Shown here one piece after another: positions 36,065 through 49,300 of a stretch of 64,000 nucleotides of DNA. The notes under the pieces are model-generated. The model did not search any database, had not been told where the DNA came from, and was given only the letters and a program-made list of their open reading frames with translations. The translations under genes were made by a program, and so were the position numbers. The DNA lies in assembly GCF_947623445.1 (NCBI RefSeq), contig NC_135242.1, positions 9,238,001-9,302,000 of the forward strand, given 5' to 3'. Source of the stretch: Clavelina lepadiformis. Its lineage: Eukaryota > Chordata > Ascidiacea > Aplousobranchia > Clavelinidae. How positions within the stretch are numbered: the first letter of the stretch is position 1; every line of letters starts with the position of its first letter.

Positions 36065-39000
36065 TTAATTAATCGCAGGACAAGAAACTGCCAAATAACG
36101 ATTGTGTTTTTGCATCACACTTCGTTCGTGCCTGTGTTTTAATGAAAAAAGTTTAAGGACAGGTACATCAAGCGACGACTTAAAAGATATTTTGTTTTGG
36201 GCAGGAATTTTAGGTATTGCAAAATTTTTTACATCTGATGCACATTGTACTGATCTTTTTTTTCTTATCGCTTTAGTGGAAAATTTATTAAGAAAAGGGC
36301 CATTTGGATCTACTTGTCTATACATTGGTCGATCGTGTGGGAGCGTCGAAATTAACTTTTCAGGTTTATTTTTTCTGTGACAACGTAACGAACCCAAATC
36401 ATCGCTCTTCTTCTCTACAAGTATATCTGGGATTTGTTTTGGGTTGATATCCGTATCACTTACGTAAGCGGGTTGCGAACAAAGGTTTGATTCTTGGAAA
36501 GAGGGCGGGTAATAACAACACACTGACAAGCCACTCTCGTTATTTTGCTTGCTTAACCACTCATATATACCTGATACTCGGGGATGTGGAGCGCCAAGAC
36601 GAAAGTCCTGGTTACCGTAAGCCACACTGCGACGATTAAAGCTTGGCTGGCTACCAGTAGCAACCATGTTTGCAGCGTCGGCATTCATATTGAAGTACCT
36701 TTGGAAGGGAAGACCAAGTCCAACGTTTTGTGGCGTAACGGCGATGACACCTGCTGGAGCTGATGGATGGCTTAATACATGTCCTCCGGCTACGACATCA
36801 CCTCCTGGGATCCCAGACACAGGAAAGGTTTTCGGTACAATAGCTTGTGGGATGGCGTAAGGGCTTTGTTGAACCTTACAAGGTAGACAACCTCTGTTAG
36901 CTGCAGCAATCATGCTGTTATAGGCGGTTCCCACATGCATGATTCCCATGGAAGAGGCGGCTTTGGCCTGGGACGAACTTACAAAGTGAACAGTCGTATT
37001 AGAGGAAGATTGAACTTGTTGTTCTAGGTGTGATAGCAGTTTTACTGGAGTTTGGTTGGAATTGTTCTTTCGGCTCTGAGAAGAGTTTTTACACAAGGAG
37101 ACTTGAGATGGTACAGACGATGGCGGTAGAGAGGTTGTGCTGCCGCTGCTACCGACACTGACGTTGCCCGACGGGCATTTCGGTAGGTTGAATGCATTAG
37201 GTTTTGCTGGAGTGTTAGTTGCTTCACTAGTTAAACGTTTTAGAGTGTTTTGCATTTTTATTCTGACCGGACTGTTAGTACGCTCATTGAGCAGGCGCGA
37301 TGATCGCGACGTTTTGCTACCAACTGGACTGTGCTTGTTTTGTATATTGCTGGAATTTTGAAGTGTCACCTTAGTTGGTCGATTGAAACAGGAAGCTGTT
37401 TGTGAATAGACAGTCGGTTTGTTTGAGGCTTTGCTAGCAGTTGACTGGCTATCTCCATTTTGATTATTGCCGTTGATTCCATTATTACTACAAGACGCAT
37501 GTGACTGGTTGTTCCACGTTACGGAACGACGGAGTAGGTTACTACTTGGCTTTTTTATTGTAACTCCCTCAACCTGAAAATATGTGAAATGTACTCTAAA
37601 TAAAACAGGATCATAGAGAAGTACAAAGAAAGTTTCGTAAACAAAATTATTTTTGTAATAACCACACCTGTAAAGCTTTTCCAACGTACAACGGAACATC
37701 GACAGCTGGCTGCTTGAAAATAAGTTCAAATTGTCCAACATCACAGTTCCTATCTTTCTTGCGATCAAGAATCACTAACATATTTCAATGAATCGTAATT
37801 CGTATGAACAACACAACAACATGCGTGGACATTTACAGAACATACTATATTTTTCATCATGGATCGATTTTTATAATTTCATGCACAATATTCACCCTTC
37901 AGAGTGTCTTCTTGCACGGATGCACACAATTTGCTGGTGATCGCGGTCGAACGAGACATAGTTGGGCTAGAATTGACTTCGATTAGCCATGGGTTATAGT
38001 TCTCATCAATCATGAAGTCAGCTCCATATAACTCAAATGATCCTTTTCTACGACAAAATATAAAGATAAATGAAAAGTCTCATGAGAAGCCAATAAACAG
38101 CATGTCAGCTTATTCTGCAGTTTGCACTTAAGAAAAACGATGCTAATGAAGACAAATGCTTGTATAAAAAACAAACGCTCCAGTCGTGTACATTTTACCT
38201 GTACTCCACGATATCTTGGGCAGTTTGACATATATGAATAATAGACTTCTTCATACCCGGAAATATCCGGTCATCCCATAACGTATGGCAACCACGCGTT
38301 CTAAATAAAGACAGCCAACGTTTTAAACTGAAAGCTGCCATCATAGTAATGTTATGAATATGTTAACAATCGTTATAATGACGTTGTATGATACTCAAAC
38401 TAGTTATTGAAGCCTTGTCCACCTGAGATAGTTCCTGAAATCGGTGTCAGACCACATGTTGTCGGCAGGAAGTAGAGGGTGACGATTTGCATCAACTTCG
38501 AAGTTCTTTTGCACAGAATAATTGCAAAGATGGATACACCTTTTGGAAAGATACAAATGCAAATATTACAACATATAAATTCAAATAGATAACTATTGAT
38601 GTCATTGCCAAACAGCAAAACAGTTTAGAGTGATAAGTACGTTAACGGTTGCTGTAAAATGAAAAGGTTGCTAATCTCTTTGCAAGCAAAATGTTAAACA
38701 AGCGCCTTGGACATAAAAATTTTAACTATACATGAAAATGTTAACATTTTGGGTGGTTAATATATTTTCACCAAAGTGGTTCTTTCAACGACGGTTTACT
38801 TAGAAGGCGTAAACTAATCGAAAAACATATCTTGCATATAATATGCAAAGTAAATACAGTACAAACTAACATAATTCAACAAAACACGCTGTAGAATATT
38901 ATATAGGCCTACAATACAAAGTACCGTATTCAGCAGCCAGCTATTTTTTAAAAGAAAAACAAACAACTTGGCCATTTGTTAATGCACTGTCGATCACTAC

Positions 39001-41867
39001 AACAAACTACTTCACATAGTAAATGGATGCTAATAAATGTCGTATCATGCTTACGGTTCAAGGTTTTTCAGACTAAAAGGTCGGGAGGAAAAACGAAGAT
39101 AACTTTCTTTGTAGATCCATACTGTCACTGGGTTCCAGTCTGTGACGAGAAACCACTGCCTCACGTCGAACTTTGTTGCATGAATAAGCAAAGGCCGTTC
39201 AATGTATTTTTGTACAACCCATCTACTGTCTTTGATGAGAGTCGAGTCTCCGGCAACCAGTTTTAAAATTTCATTCAAGTTATTCATCACCAAAATACCT
39301 GTCACATTAAAAACAGAAAGAAACTGGCTTCTGCTTTTTCAAAAGTTGACCTTCGAAACTGCAAGTGATAAAGAATTCACGAGCAAAACTTTTCTATACC
39401 TCTTCCTCTTGACTTTGCGCCTGGCTTAATTATCCACGTGTTTTTTACGCCTTCAATAAAAAGTTGTGGATTTTTTTCTTTGAAGTGAGCTAAGGCTTGT
39501 TCGCATTGCTTAAAATATGATCCACTTTGCAAAACTACAGCGCCTTCGCTGAAATGAGAACCATTCCAATCAGACAAATTGTGTTACAAAGTAATTGCAA
39601 ATACACCGCGCTGTATAGTTAATGACAAATGCGGCAGCATTACACCAGTCAGCTACTCAACTGTACAAGTTTGCCGTAATGAAATATGAGTTGATCCCAA
39701 CTAGACGGGGGAATTTTTAGGATAGAATCATCTTTGTCTATGTCTTCATGGTCTCGTTCTTCACCGTACATATTACATACTTTTATGGCCAAAAGCAGCA
39801 CATCAGTGGGGATAATGTGGGAACCATCTTTGTACAAATTTTCAAATAAAATTAAAGCACGGAACTACAATTGTTGCTTCAACTGCTTTCAAAGGAGAAA
39901 AATTAACAAACATATTTTGGGTGGAAGTTAATTTCAACTGCAAAAAAGCTAGGGCAATCATTACAACTGTAACCGAAGAAAAATAAAATATAATTACAAC
40001 AATGCTAATGCTGTTGAACACGATCTTAGGCTTACTTGGAGGAGGCAGTTGTCCGTTATCAATCTTTTCTGTATCTTGACCGTAATTGTCATCAACGTGC
40101 TTTGATATGACGACTTTTAAAATCGAACTGGCGGCAGTTAGTCGAAAATCGTCTGGTACAACAATATAATAATTTGTAAAACATCAACTATCTCTTCACA
40201 ACATATTTGACGATATACTGTATTTGTGGTACCATAACACTCACCTATGAAATCAAATTTATCCTCTTCGTTGCTTAAGCGATAACATCTTGGAAAAAAC
40301 GTATCGGAATGTCCGTCTGCAAAACAACTCAGCATACGGAGATTCATGCACAAGCCGACCTATACGACAAAAAAATAAAAACAATAGATATACTCAAAGG
40401 TTAATAAATTTTATCCTGTCTCAATTTTACAGGAAAAATCAACGTTAACAATTAACCGGAAAAAATTGCCATTTTTCTCAGATACTTGTGTACTTAATTT
40501 TGAAGTTTAAGTAACTTATAGTAGCCTAACCTATAATTCTAATATCTGTTTAACGCTAAATACCTAAAATCAACTATTTGCACGCCCTGTCTCCCAGCAT
40601 TATTGCTTGTCTTTGACAACGGACCGAGTGATTTTTATTTACGATGAAATAGTCACCACTTCTAACGTGCGCAATGACAACTAAAGGGTGTTCAGCAAAG
40701 AATCATACGCTGCATTGAACATTAGGCTACTACATTATAACGCACGGTGCAAAACTTCTTTTGTACCTTCGTTGTAAAATTGGCTTTTGCGAAATGGTTT
40801 ACAATTTGATCTTTCTGCAAGAAACGCCAGTCTATAGAAGCAGTTCTAGTAGTCCATTGGAAGACTGGTTGTTCATTTCGAACCAATCGCCCCTGGGAAA
40901 AAAAAGGTGCTGAGAGCTTGCGAAACATTTCCGGAAGTAATAAAGGTGTAGCAGGTAACTCTAACTACACTTACCATGATGCCATAACAATCGTCAGGTG
41001 CGTTTTCTTCATTTTCGGTTGAATCTACTGGCGGTCTTGGACTCATCCCAATACCACTATCTTTATTGGCATCATCATCTGAATCGAAATTCAACAACAA
41101 AAGTTTGCACGATACTCACCTTTATGCATATACAGTACTGTAGGTCGTGAGATTCATATAAAGGTCTGAAAATATAAGTATAAGTAGCATATACTGTACC
41201 ATCGTCGTCGTCATCATCGTCATCAATATCAGACGAATCCCCGCTAGCTTTGTTGTTTGTCTTCATTTTAACTGGCAGTTTAAATTCTTTTTCAACCCAG
41301 CCTCTTTCACGCAATGCTTTTCTTATGATAGGATAAGGGCCATGGATAGAAAATATCTTTTTGTACTAAAATGAACATTGCCGTTGAATAATCATTTGCT
41401 TGTTTAGTATTGCTAATTTGAAATAGTTTTAACATTTTGCTAGTTTTAAATAATTGCTTCAGTGCCATGCTAAATGTAAATTATTCTACATATTCATTAC
41501 ACGTAAAACATTTGCATTTTGTCAAACACCAAGCTTTTTACTCAAGAAAGATTATGACGTCTTTGTATAGATAACCATGCGAGATGCAACAAGGAAAACA
41601 AACTTTCGAACTCATCGAGAAAAATATACTGTAAAGTGTAAAAAAGCTACGTAGTGCATACTTTAATGGCTTTTTCAGCAACCATCTTCGCTCTTTGTAA
41701 TCTATCAAAATTTGCGTACGGATCATTTAGACTTTTCTTTCGGCCACCAACTGTGTAAAGAGTTCCAGCAGTGCTAGATTGGGAAAGCGACGAATAGTAA
41801 GTTTTGGCACGGGGTGGTAAGGTAGGAGTTGTGGATGGATGTATTGGTCTGTGCATGTTATCTGTAT
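36065..41867 (-). CDS. TTLL3: TTLL3/TTLL8-type tubulin glycine ligase, 14 exons (5' end unresolved)
   Basis: Exons in order: 41662-41867, 41200-41365, 40975-41078, 40767-40892, 40245-40359, 40036-40152, 39657-39827, 39400-39543, 39055-39298, 38423-38539, 38199-38300, 37896-38047, 37668-37774, 36065-37573. Phases close throughout; the 39657/39543 junction is the least certain. This is the tubulin-tyrosine-ligase-like family that adds glycine to tubulin side chains in ciliary axonemes. Diagnostic blocks: [29 protein letters not shown]-like ([20 protein letters not shown]), [13 protein letters not shown] (ATP loop), [54 protein letters not shown], and [10 protein letters not shown], which carries the Mg-binding Glu and Asn of the ATP-grasp site. 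An Asp-rich run [11 protein letters not shown] precedes the catalytic part, as in vertebrate TTLL3. The last exon adds about 500 residues of Ser/Asn-rich, probably disordered tail. TTLL3 versus TTLL8 is not resolved. Coding enters the first listed exon in phase 1, so at least one upstream exon exists. Confidence 0.9.
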
Positions 41868-43783
41868 CTGTACAAGAAAATAAATGTAACACATTTATAA
41901 TGTGTAATAATGTGTTAAAATGTAACACATTAACGTCGTCTTTACTGCTTGCCTATTTTGTGTAAAACTTCGTTATCTTTTCTGAAATGATTCTTCGGCA
42001 TTTTGCTTCTCCTTTTCAACAACGACTTTTCACCTAAAAGTACACATGTACATCAACAGCAACAACCGACTTTAAGACAAGAGAATAATGCGATGCTCTG
42101 CTTGTTGCATATACAGACAGAGCATGCATATGATGCATGTTATAACATGGGTGCCGTGGTTGTTCAAAAGGCGTCTGGTGTATGCCTATACCATTTATTC
42201 TATGCGTTCGTTTCCAATGATTTACAACTACGACAGATTTAAGATACTTCTATAAAAACTGCTTGAAAATTCCTTCATTGCAGGAAAACTACAACAGCAG
42301 CAGCGGATATAAACAACTGTTGTTACATGTAACAGGATATCTAAATACTGTACGTCGTTTATATACCGCTCTGTTGTAAGTTACAACTAAGCTTACATGT
42401 TAGTTGAACTATCGTTATTCCTTAATTATATAAGCAGTGGTTTATACGCACTGCTTTGGTTAATTTACAATAGGAATACTTGCTATGCAAGATTGAATGA
42501 TTCAGCCGAAATAATTCGGTTACACTTTCCCTACAAATTCGGTTTCGGACCGAATTCAAAAAACACGCTTCGGTACACCCCTATAGTATACAGAACTGCG
42601 TGAGCTATAGGGTCGAAATGAAACTAGAAGATTGCTCTCCCGCTTCCACATATTACGGTTTTGCTCATTTGCTCATTACGTGATTGATGGTATTACGGAG
42701 GGTTTGATAACAAAAAACGCTGGAAAAAACTTTTTTTCAAATCATGCAGTTGGAATAGGATTGAATTTAACTTAAGCGGTAAACTACGGTGACTGTATGA
42801 CTGTATACTTGATACTGTGTATGACGCCGAAGAGAACTTAATGAAGCCTATCCATCTGCTGATTTCACTCCTCAGAAAAGCGCGTTCATTCCGAGCATCA
42901 CTGGCGATTGAAAACGAAGGCATAAGACCGCATATTTAGCCTCTAAAACTGAAAGCCTGATTTCTTATTTATTCGGGGATGCAACACGAGTGCATTGAGC
43001 GAAATGGAATAAGAAACTCACAGGTGAATCGTGCGTTCCAGAATGAAGTCACCACAAACATATGGTAGGTTCCAAATTAGATACCATATGACTGAAAAAA
43101 TCTACATAATTTGAATGTTCAATTTTCAATGGTACAATAGATGCTAAAATTACAAAAAAACGTATTTCTAGCAAATGACAAGGGCGGCAGGCTCAGTGGC
43201 GTATTTAGGATGGCATTAAGGAGGGGCCAAAAGTTTTACAAATTTGGTTTTTTAAATTCCCATGCGTGTCCACCCAACCCAAAATGCGCGTTGTACAATT
43301 TTTTTACGCCTAAAATACAGCTTTGGAACGCCTTGAAATGAAAGGTACACAAATGAATAAAATGTATGTAAATGCTGTGTAGACTACAACTTGTCAGGCC
43401 GTATACCCGCGATTAGCCTATATGTTTTCCAGTAGAGGTTCTAGGACTAGGTGATAAGTAGTCGCAAACAAGGAAATGCGATAAACGAAAAAGAAGAAAG
43501 ACGTAAAACGCCTATGACGTAAAAAAGTCGGGTTTGCGAGGGGGCATTGGCCGCATGGCCCAACGCTCCACTCAAATACGCTTGTGGGCAGAATCCACAA
43601 ACACTCTTACTTGTAAATGGACGACTTGCATAGGCGCTAAGGGTCCCTTGTCCAGTCATCTACAAAAAGAAATCGTTCTTACCGTTATTGATTGCGCACA
43701 ACCTAAAGTCTACATTCATATATTAACACTAAAAAAAAAAATAATTGCCGTAACTAAATCTTGATTTAGATCTAAAAAAATAC
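41868..43783. other. Intron or intergenic DNA between TTLL exons and an upstream exon set
   Basis: No exon could be placed with correct phase. A candidate around 41950-42020 (minus) has a good acceptor and an ATG but does not join in frame. A hAT-like left end (CAGTGGCGTATTTAGGATGG) begins near 43195 with no partner end found. Confidence 0.4.
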
Positions 43784-44832
43784 TTTTTGGCGTTTGGGTG
43801 TCACATCACACTGGGAAGAAGTGGACGACTGTTGCGGCGGTTGAGAGTCTTCATACTGAAATTCATTCCGAAAGTTTAGTACTGTATTAAAATGATACGA
43901 GACATCGCTGCAATGGGTCTAGTTCAGTGGTTCCCAACCTTTCTACACCGGGGGACCGGTAAAGATTTAAAAAAAAATGTTCACGGATCGGCAACAAAAG
44001 ATCGTGGTGAATAGAACAGATATGTGTAATCTTTTTGTTAACCAAAGTTGTTGTTGCGTTTGCGGTATCAACAAAGGCGAGATACGCTAGTTTTACTGCT
44101 GTGAATCGGCCAGGCGTAAAATGAGTTTTGCAAAGAGTAACAGCTTTGCAATGCTTATGAGTCCATATTAAAACCAGCTTGGCAGAAAGTAAGATAATTT
44201 TCGGACCGGCAAAAAAAATTACGTTGACCGGCGGTTGGGAACCACAGGTCTAGTTCACTTATGCTCGAGGTCTGAGTAGGAGTAGGCCTAATAGAATTTG
44301 TGACGTCATAAACTCTCAATACTCGACCCTGGTATTGATGTGCACAGTTGAACGAGGGCCGCAAGAATTATTATGTAATCATGCTGCAAAGCATTTTACA
44401 ATAGACCATTACTATGGAAACGATTGCAGCAGCCCTCCAAAAATCAAGCTAATTTTATAAGATAGGTTTTGCTTATATAATACAATAAAATTGAAACACA
44501 AACCAGCTTCTTTTGGCGATCCATATGACGTTGCTGCCTCGCTAAGAAATCCAAACCTGAATTTTCAACGATACGGGAACTGGTGCTACTAACCCGCGGA
44601 TGAAATGTAAATTCATCACCGAACTCTTTATTAGAAGCGTTTGTTTTGTTCTGAGTAGGTTAATATAAATAAAACGAAAGAATTACTACAACAAACTTTT
44701 CAGCAAAAATTAACCCTTTTGGTGATATCTTACTAATTGCTTTGGAATTACTTCTTTGATGTCTGCATCAAACTCCATCGCAAGAGAACTTGAAGATGGC
44801 ACATCGTGTGATGTCGTTACCACTTCAGGCAT
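43784..44832 (-). CDS. Three in-phase exons upstream of TTLL3: separate small ciliary-type gene or its true 5' end
   Basis: Exons 44734-44832 (starts with ATG), 44504-44650 and 43784-43855, all phase 0 with good GT-AG sites. The peptide begins MPEVVTTSHDVPSSSS; the second exon has FTFHPRVSSTSSRIVENSGL followed by DFLARQQRHMDRQKKL, an F-x-P-x-V-S style module with a basic helix that I associate loosely with axonemal proteins. The third exon is YEDSQPPQQSSTSSQC and more. There is no stop codon before the third donor, so transcription must continue to another exon. The next TTLL exon (41867) needs phase 1, so a direct join fails; an unseen exon between would be needed. A 323-bp hAT element sits in the second intron. 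Confidence 0.55.
43925..44247. mobile_element. hAT MITE with perfect 8-bp target duplication
   Basis: Begins CAGTGGTTCCCAACC and ends GGTTGGGAACCACAG, inverted repeats of about 15 bp with one mismatch. It is flanked by GTCTAGTT on both sides (43917-43924 and 44248-44255). It resembles the Charlie-type hAT MITEs of other animals. No coding potential. Confidence 0.9.
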
Positions 44833-46323
44833 TTTTCTTTACACTTCAAAACATCGTGCGAATGCAAAAGCATAAGTTGCTAAATTAATTCCCCCAAGCT
44901 CAACTACACATGCCCTTGCTGGCAAACCTTAAAAGCAAAACTTTATAATGAACTCAGACCACCTTATGCGCGAAAACTAAGCAGTTACCACTCAAATCGA
45001 AACACAAATATTTGGTCATCACGCTAACTAACTCCAGATAAATCCTGGGCTTTTACTTACGTTTTAAAGTCAGCTGATTCAACAAACCACTAGCTTTAGA
45101 TGAGCTGCTTTAAAGAACGGAGATAATAAGTTCGCCTCTAACAGAAGTGAAAGGGAAGTGGCTTTAAAAGCGTCTACAACACTCGATACTCCTTAAACTG
45201 GGCAGTCGTATCATTTCCACAACCTTCAATCGTAACCAAGGACGCAGCACTTCAACCTTTGTTGCGAGATGGGCTTCGAGCAGGGCTACGTTACTATGCT
45301 TGTTTACCTTTTCGCTTTTGGTACGAAATTCTTTGATGACATGGCTTCATATGCTTATAGAGCTCCAGTTTTCATGAACTTCAACATAGTAAACCGAGGT
45401 ACTTCTTTTCACTAAGGCATGTTCCTCTCTTAAACTAAGGTATTAAGAATATCGTAGGGAAATACTGTCGTAACTATACATAAATTTAGTTTATTAAAGA
45501 AACCCAACCCTATCTAGTGAGCTGAAATTATTAAAACACGATTGTTGCCACACAATGGGTTTTGAACAATGCGTATTGTCCCCACTTTCAATATCGTTCA
45601 ATCATCACATGTTAACCGTGCCGATTAAAAGAAACAAGGCATCTTGAGTCAGCAAATGAAGCCATTTCGAATGGCACGTCCTTAAAAACACATCCTATAA
45701 GCTATCACTTATGTTTTAGAAATTACTAAAGCATGTCGGATTGGCGTTTCGATACACAACATAGTTTGCTGAGACAAACAAACGCAGAAAACCAACATTG
45801 TGTTAATTTATGAAGCAGAAAAACGGACAAGTTTTGTAAAGCGATGCTCGACTACGTGGAGGCCTCAAATCAAAATCAACGGTTATGACGTAATGACCTT
45901 ATCGAAACTCAAATGTGGACGTGCCTTCCTAATTTACTTGAACGGAAAATCCGTGAACGCGATTTTTATACGAAGAACAGAATAATAGGCCTACATACAA
46001 TCATCGAAATGTGTTGAAAATAGCCTGAATATTCGAATGGAATAAAGCAATCAGTTCTCGTATCTTTTCCATACCGAAATAACTGAGGTCTTTGTCTTAC
46101 TTCAATTTTTTGATTTTTGCGGGTTGTCGAGAAAGTTCCTTGCAAGCGGGAAAGCAATTCTTTATCTGCGCGCATTCGGTAAAAGCGTAGTATGCTGGCA
46201 TGAGTTTGGCCTTTGTACTTACTGCCATCCCAACCAAATACAATAATCGTTTATACACAAAAAAAACATAGCCAATTCACATACAGCGCATCGTTTATTG
46301 ATAGTGAAAAACGACACAGAATA
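44833..46323. other. Intergenic region between GNL3 and the downstream exon set
   Basis: Promoter side of the 44832 start and 3' flank of GNL3. The minus-strand AATAAA at 46293-46298 is only about 30 bp past the GNL3 stop. Open frames at 45800-46175 show no motif. Confidence 0.45.
46293..46298 (-). promoter_or_regulatory. Candidate polyadenylation signal of GNL3
   Basis: Minus-strand AATAAA about 26 bases downstream of the TGA stop at 46324-46326, implying a very short 3' UTR. Confidence 0.5.
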
Positions 46324-49300
46324 TCATAGACTAAAGTCGGTTTTGAAATCATAATCTTCGGTCTCATCATGTCCTTTAGAAAAGTCCATTGCTGAAAGCA
46401 AACTGTCACCTAGCTTGTCTGATATTTTTTCTGTGAAAAAAATGCTTTTAGTAAAATAAATAGACTTGATTGATATCTTGTGCGAAACTGACAAGGCTTA
46501 CCGGCGCGCTTTCTTTTCTTCTTGTTCACTTTCATCAATTCTTTTACTTTTCTATTTGCTTGAATATTACTTCCGCTTGTATCGATATCCTCTAATTCAA
46601 GCTTGGCAATTTTTTTCTTTTTGGTAGCGTTTGAAATAGATGCTTTACCTCTGGCCTTCTTTGACAAATCAATTCTGATTTCGCCCAACTTCAAAAATAG
46701 TTTCACAATATTCATTAAATTAATTATTTAAGTTGACCTTCTCTGTCAGCATTTTTTTTCAGTTTGTAGCAGCATAACAGCGTAGGCAAATTTCTTACCC
46801 ACGTTTTTATCATCAGCATTGTGTGTGGGTGTTTAGTAGTAAAATTAAACTTAATGTCAAAATAGCCTGACCTTAACCAAGCAATTTTTTTAATTTGTTC
46901 TTAAGTTTTCCTTTTATTCAAAACCAGAGGTTGATCAAAACCGAATCCACTTTTTGTAATACCACGATTTATGAATTGTTTAGTTTTGTTTATACGAGTT
47001 TATACTTAAACTCGTATGGTGGAATTGTTATGGCAGTAACAATTTTACACATTATACCCTATACAATAATCCCAACAAATTGACATCACTAGCTATAATG
47101 GTACATGATAACGAATTCTTGCAGCAAGTACACCTACATGGTACGAGGGCTCGTAATTTACCTCTTGTGCATGGGGTTCATCATCTTCCATAGCGTTTGA
47201 AGCCTCAACATCACTGTGCTCTTGCTCTTCAACATCATCATCATCATCTTTGGCGATATCCATGCCAACAGACGTTGGCCCTACAATACTTGGTATTGTT
47301 AATCATTGACAAATCATGCATTGGTTGCAGGTTTTTTTTAACTTAAGGATTACCCAATAACGAAAGGGTAAGCGTATAACAGCTGTAAATGCACCTGATG
47401 ACTCAAATAAAATTGAATGAGACTCTGACGGGCATCCTTTCACAGCATTCAAGGCTTTAACGTTGTCTTTTTCCAAACCATTCTAAAATGTGCATACAAA
47501 AGCTTTAAAAATATAGCAATATGTATATCTTAATATTTATCAATTATTTATTTATGAATATCTTATATTTGTAACAATTAACTGTTGTCATATACCCAGT
47601 CAAATTCCTTTGTCATTTTTTCAACAATTTTTGCATCAACATGAGTGTTGCCCTTATCCTGTGGTGGATGAGTATAGTAAGAGATCTTGCCACTGCAACA
47701 TGACAGGTATAAATTGTTACACAGATTTCTGGCATTTCACTATTTTGAACAGAACCTGTCTTTATGGATAAAACATTTTTCAATAAAGCATACAGCTGTT
47801 AATATTACTTAACTAGCTATCCATGCCGCAACAAAGATCCACGGAGGAAAAATAAGGTTTAAGCAAACTAACTTTACTCAATATCTTAATTTGTTCACTT
47901 AATAGTTACAAACTAAACCTGTTCCAGTCTTGAAGAATACTTTTTGCTGCAAAATCAATATTTGGAACTCCACCTTTCTTAAGCTTGCCTTTACGATGAG
48001 CAAGTTGCTCAAGAAATTCAAGAGCATCTTCATAGTCAACTACATTGTAGCGCATCATAATCTGAGAGAGTTAACAAACAAACAAAATTAGATTCCTAAT
48101 CTGAAAACAGCATATTGACTGCAAACAATCGATACCTGTTGTTTGTTGCATCTGCTAAGTATCGCAGCAACAGGTGTAACAGGGTCATCGAGGCTTTCAA
48201 TCTGATACAATGCAAGTATTATTTTATAAACTGAATCATGATAACAATTTTGCATTTGTGCTTCAATCATTTCAAAGCATTTTGTAACAAATATATGAAC
48301 GAAACTGTGTTTACGGCCAAAGATCCAGACAAATTTAAATACTTGCTCAATAAAGACTATGTACAACAGCAATGATAATATCTTCATTATAATATCACCT
48401 TGACGCAGTTTCTCAATATGACGGCAGTATCATTGGTTCCAGTGGCCATAACAATACCAGGGCAATCAAGAATTTTGATATTTTTATTCAATGTTACTTC
48501 TTGCATTGCCCTAAAAATATAGTATTAAATGCTATTGAATTTCCAGTGTTATACTTTCCTCAACTCAGAAAAAGAATCAGAGAAAGATTTCAACAAAGAT
48601 TGTCAAAAACTAAACACAAAAAATCTCACTTGGTAATTCCAGGCATGGCACCAACATTACAGGCTTTTGTTCTCTTTAAACTGTTAATGACGCTGCTTTT
48701 TCCAACATTTGGAAAACCTGCAATAAATTAACTACACATTTGTATCAAAAAATCCCATATACATATTTTAAGTAATTGGAAGAATAACGCAGTAAGTAGT
48801 GGAATGGGCACAAATGTATCAACACCATTCTTACAGCTTAATTTCCTCAAAGTAACAAGAGCAACTGTCCACTGGTTTGCTATAAAATTTACCCTCGGAC
48901 TGAGGAAAGTTTTTGCACAACTTAAACCCGATAATCATTCCCCACTGTTTGAGCCCGGGGTACCGAGCTTGTCTCTGTGCTAGTTCCTACTGACACACAT
49001 TTTTTTTTTATTGTGTCGCCCGAATTTGGAACTATTTATCATTACCACTGAACAGGATATGTCAAAGCAGCTGTAAAAGTGAGTTGTAACTTTTACAAAT
49101 GCAGGATTATCACTGTTAAACAAACACATGTATGGGAGCTGAATTATTTGATTCCGCAACCAAGTAAGGTTTTAATGCATGCTCATTTTGGTAAAAAAAT
49201 AAAAAATTAATATATACAACTGTCCTTAAACAAATATACTCCAAAACAAAATAACAACTCTATATGAGATAAAACTTGTTGATCCATACCTACAACACCC

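Noticed and set aside
41935..42020. TTLL3 first exon with MPKNHFRKDNE
   Set aside because: Acceptor and ATG look good, but its donor phase (0) cannot join the next TTLL exon, which needs phase 1.
43195..43560. Complete hAT element starting CAGTGGCGTATTTAGG
   Set aside because: Only a left-end-like sequence is visible; no matching right end or target duplication found.
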